Assembly (NCBI GenBank): GCA_949592205.1
Contig: CATIUR010000005.1
Location: 129,661,277 to 129,725,276, forward strand
Source of the DNA: Helichrysum umbraculigerum
Lineage: Eukaryota > Streptophyta > Magnoliopsida > Asterales > Asteraceae
Length of the DNA: 64,000 nucleotides
Reading direction: 5' to 3'
The notes below the pieces were generated by a model that was given only the letters and a program-made list of their open reading frames with translations, did no database searches and was not told where the DNA came from. Of the stretch, positions 46,636 to 58,465 are shown in pieces. Numbering within the stretch: position 1 is the stretch's first letter; every line of letters starts with the position of its first letter. The translations under genes and the position numbers were made by a program.

Positions 46636-49108
46636 TGATGCGCCTCTGAACGGCATGCCAATTGGGAGCAGAGATTGTCGTCAAAGATCTGTGACTGGTA
46701 GTTCAAGAGGTCGTCAGTGGTTTTAAATTTATATTTTGTTGAGGCTTAAATTATATGTACTACCTACTATAATTAGTAAGCGTTAACCTAAGATCATTCT
46801 AAAGATCGCAACGTAATGTGGATCAAAGCTGATGCTTTCGGTAGATAAGCATTTATGATGGGTTAAAGTAAGTAGATTTTTTTGGGGTTTTATAGTTAAC
46901 CTAAAGACAAAAAATAAAAAAGCAGGAAAAAGCAGGTAAAGATAAATATGTGATTGCTGAGGTTTCAATAATTAATCTTTCGGGATGACAGAATAAATAG
47001 GGACATTACTGAATCCAATAAATATATTATTAGGTGTAAACACTAAAACGCTACCAAATTAATGTGGATGTTAAAGTGGCATATCACTAGGAATTAGGTT
47101 ATCGTGATTCTGATAGGAGCAATACGCAAAACTTCCAATACACACTTAATTAAAAGATAAGCAACCTATCTTGGTGAAACACCGAGGTACATGATTAAAG
47201 CAGCGTATCGTCTCATAGGTCCAACCGTTCTTAGCACCTAAGTAATTTACTTACTGATTAGTTATATAACTGATTACTAACGTCGTGCATTTAGACCGTC
47301 GATTATGTAAGACCTAGTTGTTTAAGAATCCCAAATCACTTGGACTTTTACTTTCATTTCTAAGTCTTGTTTGTAATATTTAAGTTCCGGTTTATTCGAC
47401 TTATGACTTAAATATCTCCTTTTCAAACAGTTATACAACCCTGGACTATTCACAGTTTATTAAAACGTGTTTCATGTGCAGACCATACATTTCAGTGATT
47501 CGCCTTGTACTTAACTATATAGTATTTCCAAAGTTACTCACCTCTGCCACGCTTTTGTTAAGTAATAAGCTGGGAGATACATGGAAATTCCATAGCGATT
47601 AATTACTATGTACTGAACAGTGCTCTCATAATGTTTTACTTTGTCATGGACTAAGAACAGATACCTACTTACCCAAATTAGACTTGATCAATTCTTAATT
47701 ACTAGGTTGCAGTCACATGGATAACCAGAAAGGGTACTCCATAAATTAAACTTATGTTCACAAAGCCTAAAAAGCACATACGTTATTATTTCCTATTTAT
47801 CTGAACGTATTGACGAATATTAGTTTACAGTGTTTTGACGTTCGTAGGGTTTATCAGTTAGTTTATAAGATTGTAATGTCCTTTCGGAGTTCCAATGTTA
47901 AACCAGAGTTGATTCCTGTAATATGACTACCTTCGGTCGTTCTCCAACTTCCACGCTTTTGTACTTCGCGTAAAGCTTTTCCAGCAATATATCGGAGAAC
48001 AGTCGAATAGGGGCCGTCATCTTACGTTACGATTGTAATACACTAATTATATAATGTCATCCCTACTTTTAATAATTTACATCCCAACAATCATAATAAT
48101 AAATTACCTGCAATTCATGGCGATATAGATCACATACCAAGTAATAATGCATAATTAAATATAACATAAAACGAGTATGAAAATGTTTAGATATCACCCA
48201 AAAATTAAAGCGTAGAAGCGTATTATTATAATTGACAAACTTTTCACACGTATAAAGCTAATCTTCGATTATAGTCGTTCCATCTAGTTCCTGGATTAAT
48301 CCGTAGATTAATCTAACTAATCCTAGAGAGAGAAAGAATGCGAAAAATTAAATAAAATTTGAAAGTATGTTTTTGGAGCTGAAAGTTGTCCAAGAGTGTG
48401 CGTTTTTTAATTACGAATCCAATGGTATGTTTATATTTGAAATCTGGCTCACGATAGCGAAAATAAGCTCATTTTAGCGAACGGCGCGCAAGTACGAAAA
48501 AGTAACCGGTTCCGGGCCGATCTAGCCGGACCGGTACAGTGTACGGAAAAAAGGACCCGGTTCCGGACGGTGCCAGCCGGTTTCGGGGGCTGCCAGCCGG
48601 ATCCGGCCCAGGTGCTTTCCGGTTCTCGTTTTGCTTCGTATCTTTTTCGTTGTGCACCCGTTTTTGGCGATTCTTTTTGCGTTGGATTCGATTTTTTAAA
48701 ACGAAGACTTTGATAAAAAAAACTCTCCGATATGAGTCTTCTAACTTTATATAATTTGTTCCGAATGTTTTGAATCTTTCATTACTCGTAGAATCTTCGT
48801 TTTTCATCTGTTTTCAATGATTCTTTTTGCGTGGGATTCGATTTTCGAAAATGAAGACTTTGAAATAGAACAACCTCTGAGATGAATATTTTATCTTGAG
48901 ATAGCTTGTCCCGAATGTCTCGAATCTTTAAATGCGCGTAGAATCTTCGTTTTTCACCTGTTTTGCTTGATTTTTCTCGTGCTTCCTCATTTTAATCTAC
49001 TTAAAAAAAATAACTCGGTTTAATGTAATATTTGAGCTTATTTGAAAAGTTTTAATCTAGAATGAGGGAGATATCACTAGTAAAAACGTGACTTTTTACG
49101 CGATATCA
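46636..49108 (-). mobile_element. Athila-like 5' LTR on the minus strand (about 2,473 bp)
   Basis: On the minus strand it starts TGATATCGCGTAAAAAGTCACG, the same tip as the plus-strand Athila LTRs (TGATATCGTGTAAAAAGTCACG), and ends GCGCATCA before the primer site. Similar internal stretches include the segment around 48660-48700 with AATCCAACGCAAAAAGAATC-like sequence. It is a different, older subfamily from the array copies. The interior is truncated after about 500 bp. Confidence 0.75.
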
Positions 49109-49222
49109 GTATATAATAAATATATTATTTGTAAATGTGACGCAGAAAAGTTCATTTCTTCATGTCATGATAGGTAGCGTTTAGTCTTTGTTTAGTTATT
49201 TAAAAAAGAAATCCTGATATGG
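49109..49222. other. Short AT-rich spacer between two LTRs
   Basis: It separates the Athila-like LTR from the copia LTR. No feature is seen. Confidence 0.5.
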
Positions 49223-49528
49223 TGTTAAGCTGACAGTTCAATTCTTCTATCGAATAGTGGTCTTAAAAGTACAAAAATATAAAAACATACACCATACGAC
49301 ATACTTATAAACACATTATTCAACATTAACACATGCAAAAACCATAAAATATGGTAAAGTAAAGAATAATAGAGAGGAAGAATCGAAGTATCTTATTGAT
49401 AATCATAGGGGATATATAAATAATACATACGTAAAGTATTCTCCAAGAAACAATAATCTCCTAATATAACATATCTCATCTATATAATAGTTGATATCGA
49501 CATCCACTCCATATATAGATTTATAACA
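49223..49528 (-). mobile_element. Ty1/copia 3' LTR (about 306 bp)
   Basis: On the minus strand it starts TGTTATAAATC directly after the polypurine tract CCAAGGGGGAG (49529-49539) and ends AGCTTAACA. Size and tips fit a small copia LTR. The left edge at 49223 is inferred from the TG...CA rule only. Confidence 0.65.
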
Positions 49529-49539
49529 CTCCCCCTTGG

Positions 49540-51400
49540 ATGTCCATTGATTAAGAATTATGCCTCGTTAAAACCTTATTAGGTAAAAACCTATGGGACA
49601 ACAACCTTGTAAAGGAAAAAGAGTACGTAATCTTTCAATACGCGTGGGGATGCTGCCTCGTTAAAAACCTTGTTAGGAAAACCCATTGGGATAAAACCAT
49701 AACTAAGGGAAAAAGAGTGCAGCGCGTATTTCCTCCCCCTGATGAGTACATCAGTTGAGTTCATCAAGTCAATGCAACCTAATTTCACGAACAAGCTTCT
49801 GAAATGTTGAATTAGGAAGTGCCTTGGTAAATAGATCTGCTAGATTATCGCTTGAACGAACTTGTTGAACTTTGATGTCTCCATATTTATGTAAGTCATG
49901 AGTGAAGAACTTTGGTGCAATATGTTTGGTTCGATCACCCTTGATGTATCCTTCTTTAAGTTGAGTGATGCATGCTGCATTATCTTCATATAATATTATG
50001 GGTGCCTCATGTCTGGAAGAAATACCACATGAATCACGGATTTGATGTATCACATTTCGTAACCAAACACACTCTCGACTAGCTTCATGAATTGCTACCA
50101 TCTCAGCATGATTTGATGAAGTGACTGTGATTGTTTGCTTTACTAAACGCCAAGAAATTGCAGTACCACCACTTGTGAAAACATACCCAGTTTAAGATCG
50201 ACCAGTATGTGGGTCAGACATATATCATGCATATGCAAAACCAACTAAGCTAGTCTTGCATTGGTTAGTAAAATATAAACCCATATTTTTCGTACCTTGA
50301 AGGTACCGAAATATTTGTTTTATCCCACTCCAATGTCTCCGTGTAGAACATGAGTTGTATCTTGCTAATAGATTCAAAGAAAATGATATACCGGGTTGCG
50401 TATGACCAACGAGAAACATCAATGCCCCAACCTCATTCAAGTAGGGTATCTCTAGACTAAGAATTTCTTCATTATCCTTCGAAGGTCGAAATGGGTCCTT
50501 TTCAACATCTAGTGACCTTACCACCATTGGAGTGCTCAGCGGATATGTCCATATAAAATCTTTCAACACCTTTTCTATGTAAGCTTCTTGGTGCACAAGG
50601 ATTCCATCCATAAGATGTTGAATTTGTAATCCATGACAAAATTTTGTCTTTTCAAGATCTTTCATCTCAAATCTACGTATTAAGTACTCAACTGCTTTAG
50701 GAAGCTCTTTAGGGGTTCCTATGATATTCAAATCATCCACATATACAACAATTATAACATATTTAGATCTGTATCTTTAAGTAAAGATGCATGGGCAAAT
50801 AGTATAATTTTTATATCATTTTTTCAATAGATACTCACTAAGACGATTATACCACATACGTCTAGATTGCTTTAGCCCATATAAATATTTGTTTAATTTG
50901 ATCTAATAATGTTCTCGAGAACTTCCTTTACATGACTTGGGCAGATTAAACCCTTAAGGGAGTTTCATGTAAATTTATGTATCAAGTGAGCCATACAAAT
51001 AGGCAGTCACAACATCCATTAAACGCAAATCAATTCCTTCTTGTACTACCAGACTAATAAGATATCGAAAAGTTGTTGCATCCACCACTGGAGAATATGT
51101 CTCCTCATAGTCAATTCCAGGTCTTTGTGAGAAACCTTGTGCAACCAATCGAGCTTTATATCTCACAATTTCATTTTTCTCATTTCTCTTTCGCACAAAG
51201 ACCCACTTATACCCCACCGGTTTTTCACCTATAGGTATATGGACTACCGGTCCAAAAACTTCTCGAGTTGCAAGAGAATTCAATTCTTCCTTAATTGCGT
51301 CTTTCCATTTTGGCCAATCAATTCTTTATCTCTGCTCTTCTTGGCAGGAATATTTTCATGATCCTCATTTACAATATTTAGCGCTATATTATACAAAAAT
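49540..51400 (-). pseudogene. Decayed Ty1/copia RT and RNase H
   Basis: On the minus strand, 51283-50975 encodes the RT start (KPVGYKWVFVRKRNEKNEIV, ARLVAQGFSQRPGIDYEETY). After a damaged gap, 50740-50225 gives the RT end and connection (YLIRRFEMKDL, IFRYLQGTKNMGLYF). 50101-49769 is RNase H (SNHAEMVAIHEASRECVWL across its start, then ILYEDNAACI and NLADLFTKAL). The catalytic YVDD region is broken near 50740. Stops and frameshifts separate the parts. No integrase, gag or 5' LTR is recognisable upstream, so it is an old 3' remnant. Confidence 0.85.
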
Positions 51401-52339
51401 ATTAACGACATCGATTTCATCAATTCGATTCCACACTTTCGAGACACGATATAATTTATTAAGATCTCTTCACTTTTCGGTTTTCACTTTTGGGTACCCG
51501 AGGTTCATCTAGAACCTTCATGTATAGTGTGTCTTTATTAAACTCTAATGGGGTCTTTATTACCTCAATTTGACCATCTTAATTTCTTGCACCCTCTTTA
51601 CTTTGAGGATTTTATTTGGATTCGATTAATCTGCCACATTTCATATGTTGTGAACTTATTATCAATAATAATCGGAGCAGAGCAGCTTATATAGGTGACC
51701 TAGTCACTCAATTTTGGTCAGCGAATATGTCTGGCAATTGTTAATTATAAATTATCATTTGAACTTTCAGTTCTTATTCTTTACTACGAGGATCAACATC
51801 ATATCGTGATAATTCATATCGTCCCGAAACCCCAAACTCCCAACCCTAAACCCTAAACCCTAACCCCTAAACCCCAAACCCTAAACCCTAAACGCAACAC
51901 TCTAACACATGTGTTAGTAACATATGAAACCCACCAAAAAAACGAAAAAAAAAATTTCGTCGGAAGTATGCCTTGAGGGATGGCAAATCGAAGACGATCA
52001 AACGATGAATCTAATGGTGCAATTTTCATAATTTTTCGATTTGTCGTTTGTGAGATATTTAACTTAAGGGGTAAATGGGTTTTGTAGTATGAAACATTCT
52101 CTTTGTACATGTGGCATTATATCATTGGTTCCCTTAGTCTCACAAAAATTTTTAGTCTCATTTGAACTCTACCCTATAAGTATATAAGTAAGTTTTATAC
52201 TTTTTGTTCTAAGAGATCTTCCATAATGTTGGTATCACATGCCTTAGCATATATATTTTCTTATATATTTTATAAGTTTTGTTTTAGATCTATCGTATGT
52301 TTTTTTTATTCTAAATCTTATTTTTTATTATTATTTATA
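51401..52339. other. Unassigned AT-rich DNA containing the telomere-like block
   Basis: It has no gene. The open frame on the minus strand at 51853-52110 runs through the telomere-like repeat and has no recognisable domain. Confidence 0.5.
51823..51893. repeat. Interstitial telomere-like repeats (CCCTAAA)n
   Basis: About ten consecutive 7-mers of CCCTAAA and close variants (CCCGAAA, CCCCAAA, CCCTAA) occur, five of them perfect. The Arabidopsis-type telomere repeat is TTTAGGG. The C-rich strand is the plus strand. Confidence 0.85.
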
Positions 52340-52967
52340 AATCACCTTGATTAGACGTTGATTCAAAAAGCTACGAAAGTGATTCAGTTTATAATGATAT
52401 TTTTTGTTCGTTGATTCAAAACATCGTGACTATGATTCAGTTATTAGTAGTTGTGTAATTTTTTCTAGTATTGGTTTATCATTTAGTTAACGATGAGTTA
52501 CTAATTTTTAAATAAGAATTGAATCTTTGAACCATCATTATTTAATACGGAGTATATACTTTATTCAAGTTCAAATAAAATATTCTTTTACAAAAATACA
52601 ACTTCAAAAGTTGCTTAGTACTATTATAACCTTTCGATTCACACGCTTACGAATCACTTTGATTAGACGTTGATTCAAAAAACTACAAAAGTGCTTCAGT
52701 TTATAATGACATATTTTATTCGTTGTATCAAGAAATCATGGCCCTGATTCAGTTATTAGTTGTTGTGTAATTTTTTCTAGAATTTTTGTTTATCGTTTAC
52801 TAAACTATGAGTTACTAAATTATAAATAAGAATTGAATCTTTGAACCATCATTTATTTAAGACGGAGTATATATTTTCTGATTCAAGTTTAAATAGAATG
52901 TGCTTTTACATAAATACAACTTTAAAAGTAGCTAGTACTATTATCACCTTTTGATTCACACGTTACA
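52340..52967. repeat. 312-bp direct tandem duplication
   Basis: Unit 1 starts AATCACCTTGATTAGACGTTG at 52340 and unit 2 AATCACTTTGATTAGACGTTG at 52652. They stay alignable over their length with many substitutions and small indels, so the duplication is old. No coding potential is seen. Confidence 0.75.
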
Positions 52968-53449
52968 AGCATGGGTTAACTCAACTTGAAATTAACTCGA
53001 TGGTTTACTTCAGTTATTAAAGCTCTATATACATATGTTCAAATTAGCAACAATGAATCACAGAAAATATGATTCAAAATTTACGTTGATTCACATAAAA
53101 ATAAAAGCAAGCAAATAAAAAACTCATTGAAAAGGTAAGTATAATAAAAGATACATGTAGAATAAAGAAAAAGACAAATATTTTGAGAAAAAAATGAACG
53201 TAAATAGTGGTTAATTCAGAGCTAATGAAAAAGACAAATATTTAGCAAACCTACGTAAATCACATTAATCATCAGTTAATACAAAATGAGTTTTTACTAA
53301 TTTGACCCTCTACATATATTAAAAATGCTATTAAATATATATAATAAGACATAATTGAAACCTTTAATTTGAATCATTGATTAGAAATTTGAAAGGACAA
53401 GATCATTTCTCCCTCTTCTCTAACTAAGAATCCTTCTCCATGGATCCTA

Positions 53450-53514
<65 letters not shown>

Positions 53515-54094
53515 GTACATATAAACAATCCGCAGCATATGTATCATCAATTTCAATCCTCTAGCTCAAATCATGCTCTTAATAACTTCAGATTAAAACA
53601 TTTAGATTCCTTTTCAACCTCTCCATTAGCATGTATTCAATACTATATTCATATACTAGACTTTAAACCCGTGTATACACACGAGCCGTTGATTTTTAAT
53701 ATGAAATTTCGTATTTAGTATAATGTTTTTAATAATAAAGTGTGTAAGTTAATATGTATATTAAACATAAGTCTCTTCTCCTCTTCTCCTGTTGATATAG
53801 AGTTCCATTATAATATACTCTCTTTTGGGGATAAAATCAAGCTAGTTATAGGTATTAGCAAAAATAAAACCATTGTTTATCTAACTTCATATTAAATATT
53901 AAGCTAACAAGTAATTGAACAAATTAATTATGCCTACCATCTTTGGGCCACAAAATTTCTGACAAATTAAACCAGTATTATCTTTCATACATCTACTTTA
54001 ATAGGGAGTATAAAATATCCATAACCATAATTATCCACCGCCTAATTAATATTTATCAAATATATTTTAAAGGAAAGTATTTTAGAACTTAATC
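52968..54094. other. AT-rich intergenic DNA with a dinucleotide microsatellite
   Basis: I see no gene. (AT)24 at 53453-53500 is followed by (AC)7 at 53501-53514. The short open frames across it are artefacts of the repeat. Confidence 0.55.
53453..53514. repeat. (AT)24(AC)7 microsatellite
   Basis: It is an uninterrupted compound dinucleotide repeat. Confidence 0.95.
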
Positions 54095-56140
54095 TATAAC
54101 ACCCCATGATTTAAGACACAAATTTTTTTTTTTTTTTTTATTTCGGAAGCGCAAATCCCATATATAATATATACATAGATGTCACGATATCACCAACCAA
54201 AACATTACATATGTTCTAAAATTTAGATATAGTTACAAACGATAATTATCGACTGGGTGTTATTTAACAAAACAAAGTAATAACAAAACGATCAGAGTTC
54301 AACTTGGCAAACATTTCTTCAAACCATCAACACGTCCCAAACAACCCAAAAGTTAACCTGCAAAAGTATTGTGGGGAATTAGCACGAAGCTAAGTGAGTA
54401 AACTAAGTCTAACAATCTAGCTTAGTATAACAATCAATTTACAACAATCATCTAAATAAACAATAAAACAGAGGATCGGTGGTTCTTGAGATACCCTCAG
54501 TCCGCGGTGGCACTCCAAGAACACTTAATAATCAACTGCAGGCCAATACAGAGATTTTTACCGATAGTTTATTGCTATCTTTAACCAATATGGGTTAATT
54601 CACAACGAATGTTCATCCGACCCATAAGGATTAACCTATAGCAACTAAACCCAAAATTGACCTCTATCATTCCAACCTATCAGGGAATTATTCACTAGCA
54701 AACAATCAATCTATCAAACTACAAGTTTAATCAATAATCCTATCCTTATTGTAACGAGAAATCAGTCAATACCAGCAACTTAAAAATTGATGCAACTAAC
54801 TGTTAACACCAAGATTAAATTGTGAGAACCAGTCCACTCACCTGTCAGTCTCAGTCTCCAAACTCAAAAGTCTTATTTTATTGAGTCTTCGGTATCTCTG
54901 TAAACGCAAATTAAAACACAAGTTAATGACTTGTTTCATAATTTAATTATGACTATACTCAATTACATTCATTGATAATCAAGAAATATCGATAACTAAA
55001 CAACATAAGGGTTAGATTCACATAAGTTCACAAAATCTCAAATTCTTCAAAATTGCAAAGGAAAACGCGATCCAGCTAAAGGTGGTGGGATCGCGTTCCC
55101 AAGAAGAAAACTTTCTGTAACCATTTTACACTTTCGAACGCGATCCGGGTTAAGGTGCTGGATCGCGTTCCTATGAACAAAACCAACCCGACTCAAATAA
55201 ACACTGACTAACGCGATCCGGGTAGATGTGGCTGGATCGCGTTTGAATGAACTAAATCGTTCTTAAACCAAAAATTCACTATGGAACGCGATCCGGTTGA
55301 TGGAGCTGGATCGCGTTCACACGTTTTAAAGCAGAAGTTCAGACCTGCAACTTTTCAGCTCGAACCAAAACCCAATTTTCTACCAAATGCCATTGAAATG
55401 TATGGTTTTACCAGCAAATAACCTCACATAACATGTAATAATATGTATTAACAACAAACAAACATCATCCAAATTATAATTACTAACATGCATCAATCTT
55501 TCAATCTAATTTAAACCAAAACCCACTTTTATACTTGAAACCTAAGAAATTTGCATTTAAATCAAGAACAAGAAGATGATGATGTCAATTTTAGTAACTA
55601 CAATCCATTCAAGTACAATTGATCATACATGCATAAGTTTTCTACTTAATTTCACTAATTGAGCTCAAGAGCACAAAACAATTACTTACAATGGAAATGG
55701 AGAAAACTAGATGAACAAGAAGAAGAAGAATAAGATGATGAATTCAGTAGCTTCAACACATTCACAGCTCCAATTATGATCACATTCAGATTTTGCAATT
55801 TGTTTATGAGTGTGTGTGTGTTCTTGGAGATTTTTAACCAAACTCAGGAAATGAATGTAATAAAGGTCGACCATCACTCTTTAACCTTACTCATATACAG
55901 TGAAATATTATACCCGTCCTAAATCTATTGTCTGGAACCTCAATTTCAAATGCGCGAAAAATTATTTTATTTTACCGTCACCTAAAATTATCTAAAACAG
56001 TTAACATTTCGATAGTCACAATATTTCCTGAGGCTCATTTACCTATTAAATTTAAAATCAAACACAGGTAAAATTATAAATCGCATAAATAATTTAAAGA
56101 AAATACCTTTTTCTTCTAGGCCCGATTTGGGGATGTTACA
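54095..56140 (-). mobile_element. Tekay-like chromovirus 3' LTR (about 2,046 bp)
   Basis: On the minus strand it starts TGTAACATCCCCAAATCGGG at 56140, right after the purine-rich AGGAGGGGTGATT. It ends near 54095 with GGGGTGTTATA, probably a decayed GTTACA. A poly-T run on the plus strand lies at about 54124-54139. Four palindromic repeats are at 55064-55317. The left edge is inferred. Confidence 0.72.
55064..55317. repeat. Four AACGCGATCC/GGATCGCGTT hairpins spaced about 73 bp
   Basis: Perfect 10-bp arms occur at 55064-55097, 55137-55169, 55210-55243 and 55285-55317, with 13-14 nt variable loops. Start-to-start spacing is 73, 73 and 75 bp. Sequence between the hairpins is not conserved while the arms are identical. 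Each arm carries two CpG. Confidence 0.9.
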
Positions 56141-56153
56141 AATCACCCCTCCT
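56141..56153 (-). other. Polypurine tract of the Tekay-like element
   Basis: AGGAGGGGTGATT on the minus strand directly abuts the LTR start TGTAACATCC. Confidence 0.75.
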
Positions 56154-56175
56154 TAGAAAGATTTCGTCCCGAAAT

Positions 56176-57838
56176 CTAACTAGACACAAATAAACTAGGG
56201 TATCTAACCCGCATACTCTCCTCCGTTTCCCAAGTGAGATCTGCACCCAAACTATGTTTCCACTTAACCAAAACCATAGGAATCTCTTTTCTACGTAATT
56301 TTGTCACTTTTCTATCTAAAAGCTCAACAGGTTCCTCAACCAATTTCTTACTTGAGTCAACACGAAGATCTTGCAAGGGAAGGATTTGGGATTGATCCTC
56401 CACATTGCATTTTCTTAAATAGCAAACATTAAAAGTATCATGAATACCGGCCAATTCGGGCGGAAGATCTAAAGAAACCGATTGTTCATTAATCACCTGA
56501 CGGATTCTAAATGGGCCAATATATCGGGGAGCTAACTTACCCCGTTTACCAAATCTAATAACACCCTTCCATGGTGAAACTTTTAAATAAACTAATTCAC
56601 CTTCAACAAATACAACAGGTCGCCTACGTGGGTCAGCATACTGTTTCTGTCTATCACGTGCCGCTTTCAGTTTCTCACGAGCAATCTTAACTTTGTCAGC
56701 TGTAATTTGAACTATATCGGGACCCGCAAACTGTTTTTTTCCCGCTTCTAACCAACATGTAGGTGTTCGACAACGGCGCCCATACAACATCTCATATGGC
56801 GGCATACCAATGCTAGAATGATAAGAATTATTATAAGCAAACTCTATCAATGGTAAGTGTGAATCCCAAGAACCGCCATACTCAAGTACACAAGCTCTCA
56901 ACATATCCTCAAGTGTCTGAATAGTACGCTCTGACTGCCCGTCTGTCTGAGGATGATAAGCTGTACTAAGATTTACTCTGGTACCTAATTCACGTTGCAA
57001 ACTCTGCCAAAAACCGGAAACAAACCCGGAATCTCTATCGGAAACAATGGATAAAGGAATACCATGTCTAACAACAATCTCATGAATGTACAATTGAGCA
57101 AGTCGAGTCAACGATGCCGTCTCACTGGTGGCTAGAAAATGTGCACTCTTGGTTAATCTATCAACTATCACCCATATCATATCATTACCTTTCTGAGTGC
57201 GGGGGAATTTGGTAACGAAATCCATAGTAATGTGCTCCCATTTCCATTCCGGAATATCTAACTGTTTCAATGAACCATAGGGCTTTTGATGTTCTGCTTT
57301 AACCTGGGAACATATATGACAAGTCTCCACCATTCGAGCAACATCGGTTTTCATAGTTGGCCACCAATACAATGGTTTCAAATCATTGTACATTTTCGTA
57401 CTCCCTGGATGAACAGATAACCTCGATTTGTGTGCTTCTGACAATATCAAATCCCGAAGTCCCCCAATCAATGGAACCCAAACCCGAGACTGGAAGGTTT
57501 TCAATCCTCGAGAATCACCAATCAATAAATCTTTAAGTTTCAACAAAATCTCAGATTTTAAATTTTGATCCAACAATGCCTCTAACTGTGCAGCTTTTAA
57601 CTGGGAAATCAAATCAGAAGATATTTCCAAACGCATAAAATGAATTCGGTCGGAAGGTTCATTTCGGCTTAAAGCATCGGCAACCACATTAGCTTTACCC
57701 GGATGATATCGGATTTCACAGTCATAATCCTTAATCAACTCCAACCATCGGCGCTGTCTCATATTGAGTTCTTTCTGAGAAAACATGTACTGGAGGCTTT
57801 TATGATCCGTGCATACGACACATTTAGTTCCGTACAAA
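56176..57838 (-). pseudogene. Tekay-like chromovirus RNase H end, integrase and chromodomain (5'-truncated)
   Basis: The frame is open for more than 550 codons on the minus strand. It begins in RNase H (HYLYGTKCVVCTDHKSLQY, then YHPGKANVVADALSRNE). The integrase follows with HHCC (HKSRLSVHPGSTKMYND...CHICSQVK), TMDFVTKFP, SDRDSGF and DGQSERT. The end has a chromodomain-like VLVKWKHSLGADLTWETEE. Chromoviruses use this domain to target chromatin. The 5' part is cut off by the LTR of another element inserted in RNase H. The remaining frame itself is undamaged, which suggests recent activity. Confidence 0.9.
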
Positions 57839-57843
57839 TAGTG

Positions 57844-58409
57844 TGTAAGTCCCCTAGTTTTAGGATCGATAACTTCGTTATCTGTAGTATTAAGGTGCGG
57901 AATCCCTCAATACGGTGTTATCTTACTAACAACGAATATGTTCGTATTGCGTTTAACTAGACTTAGCTTTAAACAACGAATCGTCAAAGCCTAGTCGATA
58001 GGTTATGTTTTTCTCTGGTTTGCTGGAATCGCAGGTTTGGAATATGCAAAAGTTGTTAACGATTTTCTAAGGAAAATCGTTTAAATAGTTCTGTCCGGCT
58101 CGGCTCGCATGGGCCTGCGAGTTCGGTCCAACTCGCAGCCCAAGCCCAACTCGGAACTCGGCTCGCCAGACTTCCACGAATTCAGTTCTCATCTCGGCTC
58201 GTTAATCTCGCGACCTGAGAACTCGACTCGCACAGAATGTATTTATTTCGTATTTAATAATTCGTCTAACTTAACACAATAATATGTTTAACGAATATTA
58301 CTAACAAAACAAATATTTATTTACAAATCTAAACCAATATACAAACATAATAATAATTACACTAGTCCTATATCAAGCTAGATCTGTTGTCACAATCTAT
58401 GTCTCAACA
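57844..58409 (-). mobile_element. 3' LTR of the right-end element (about 566 bp), inserted in the Tekay RNase H
   Basis: On the minus strand it starts TGTTGAGACATAG after the polypurine tract AAGGGGGAGTC (58410-58420) and ends GGACTTACA at 57844. TAGTG at 57839-57843 is the candidate target duplication; the other flank lies beyond 64000. The AAGGGGGAGT-TGTTG arrangement is usual for Ty1/copia, but no pol is in the window, so the superfamily is not proved. The LTR is rich in ACTCGC/CTCGGC motifs at 58100-58230. Confidence 0.72.
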
Positions 58410-58420
58410 GACTCCCCCTT
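58410..58420 (-). other. Polypurine tract of the right-end element
   Basis: AAGGGGGAGTC on the minus strand abuts the LTR start TGTTGAGACA and ends 45 bp after the ORF B stop. Confidence 0.75.
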
Positions 58421-58465
58421 GACAATAGCTCTAGCGTCTTTATCTTCACGCTTTGTCTTTGGTCT

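Noticed and set aside
51853..52110. Minus-strand open frame across the telomere-like repeat
   Set aside because: The C-terminal residues are just translated repeat, and the rest has no domain.
53374..53718. Open frames with long Tyr-Ile repeats
   Set aside because: They are the translation of the (AT)n microsatellite.
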